In this document: one piece after another, positions 5,862 through 6,113 of the stretch
Position numbering within the stretch: the first letter of the stretch is position 1
Layout: each line of letters opens with the position of its first letter
Source: an uncultured Rivibacter sp.
GTDB lineage: Bacteria; Pseudomonadota; Gammaproteobacteria; Burkholderiales; Burkholderiaceae
Direction: 5' to 3'
Length of the DNA: 6,113 bases
Assembly (NCBI GenBank): GCA_946481025.1
Contig: CAMLNA010000200.1
Coordinates: 1-6,113, forward strand
The notes under the pieces: generated by a model
The model's database searches: none
Seen by the model: only the letters and a program-made list of their open reading frames with translations
What the model was told of the DNA's origin: nothing
Position numbers and translations under genes: made by a program

Positions 5862-6113
5862 ATGAGCACGATCAACTACAGCGAGAAGATCCCCAACAAC
5901 GTCAACCTCGCCGAGGACCGCACGCTGCAGCGCGCGCTCGAGCAGTGGCAGCCCAGCTTCCTGAGCTGGTGGGACGACATGGGTCCCGAAGGCAGCACCA
6001 ACTTCGACGTCTACCTGCGCACCGCGGTGAGCGTGGATCCGGAAGGGTGGGCGCAGTTCGGCCACGTGAAGATGCGCGACTACCGCTGGGGCATCTTCCT
6101 CAACCCCGGCGAG
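5862..6113 (+). CDS. boxB: benzoyl-CoA 2,3-epoxidase oxygenase component BoxB, N-terminal part (cut by right edge)
   Basis: BoxB is the di-iron oxygenase that, with the NADPH-dependent reductase BoxA, converts benzoyl-CoA to its 2,3-epoxide. Only the first 84 residues are present. They match the strongly conserved BoxB N terminus, with YSEKIPNNVNL (6-16), QRALEQWQP (23-31), WWDDMGPEGS (36-45) and DVYLRTAVSVDP (49-60). The iron ligands lie further on, outside the window, so they cannot be checked. The ATG has GAGGA (5853-5857) 4 bases upstream and follows the boxC stop by 15 bases. Family members are about 470-480 residues. Confidence 0.95.
   Translation, partial: MSTINYSEKIPNNVNLAEDRTLQRALEQWQPSFLSWWDDMGPEGSTNFDVYLRTAVSVDPEGWAQFGHVKMRDYRWGIFLNPGE

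Noticed and set aside
3948..6065. Long minus-strand open frame (705 codons) opposite boxC and boxB
   Set aside because: Antisense shadow of boxC, which has full family motifs and length. The frame runs across the boxC promoter and gene boundaries and shows no domain.

Overview
The window is a piece of an aerobic benzoyl-CoA epoxidation (box) gene cluster. The high G+C, the strong G/C bias at third codon positions and the protein sequences suggest a betaproteobacterium, most likely Burkholderiales (Comamonadaceae-like). That placement is an inference from protein resemblance, not from a marker gene.

The layout is divergent. On the minus strand, reading leftwards from about 3001, are a small cupin-like protein of the DUF4863/PnbB type, an aldehyde dehydrogenase matching BoxD, and the N-terminal half of benzoate-CoA ligase, which runs off the left edge. 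On the plus strand, from about 3118, are BoxR (a helix-turn-helix domain fused to a shikimate-kinase-like domain), BoxC (ring-opening dihydrolase) and the first 84 codons of BoxB (benzoyl-CoA 2,3-epoxidase oxygenase component), cut by the right edge. BoxA, the reductase partner of BoxB, is not in the window.

The genes form one pathway. The ligase makes benzoyl-CoA, and BoxB with BoxA epoxidises the ring at 2,3. BoxC hydrolytically opens the epoxide, giving formate and 3,4-dehydroadipyl-CoA semialdehyde, and BoxD oxidises that aldehyde to the acid for beta-oxidation-like steps. BoxR is expected to repress the genes until benzoyl-CoA is present.

The non-coding DNA is where the less documented content lies. 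Two stretches, 3041-3117 (between the divergent arms) and 4070-4111 (before boxC), carry sigma70-like promoters interleaved with GTGC/GCAC half-sites in inverted arrangement, and are good candidates for BoxR operators. The 182-base gap between boxD and the DUF4863 gene holds a 91-base imperfect palindromic repeat and a separate 6-bp inverted repeat with the same half-site. The pathway is known; I see no new defence system, mobile element, CRISPR array or RNA gene here.
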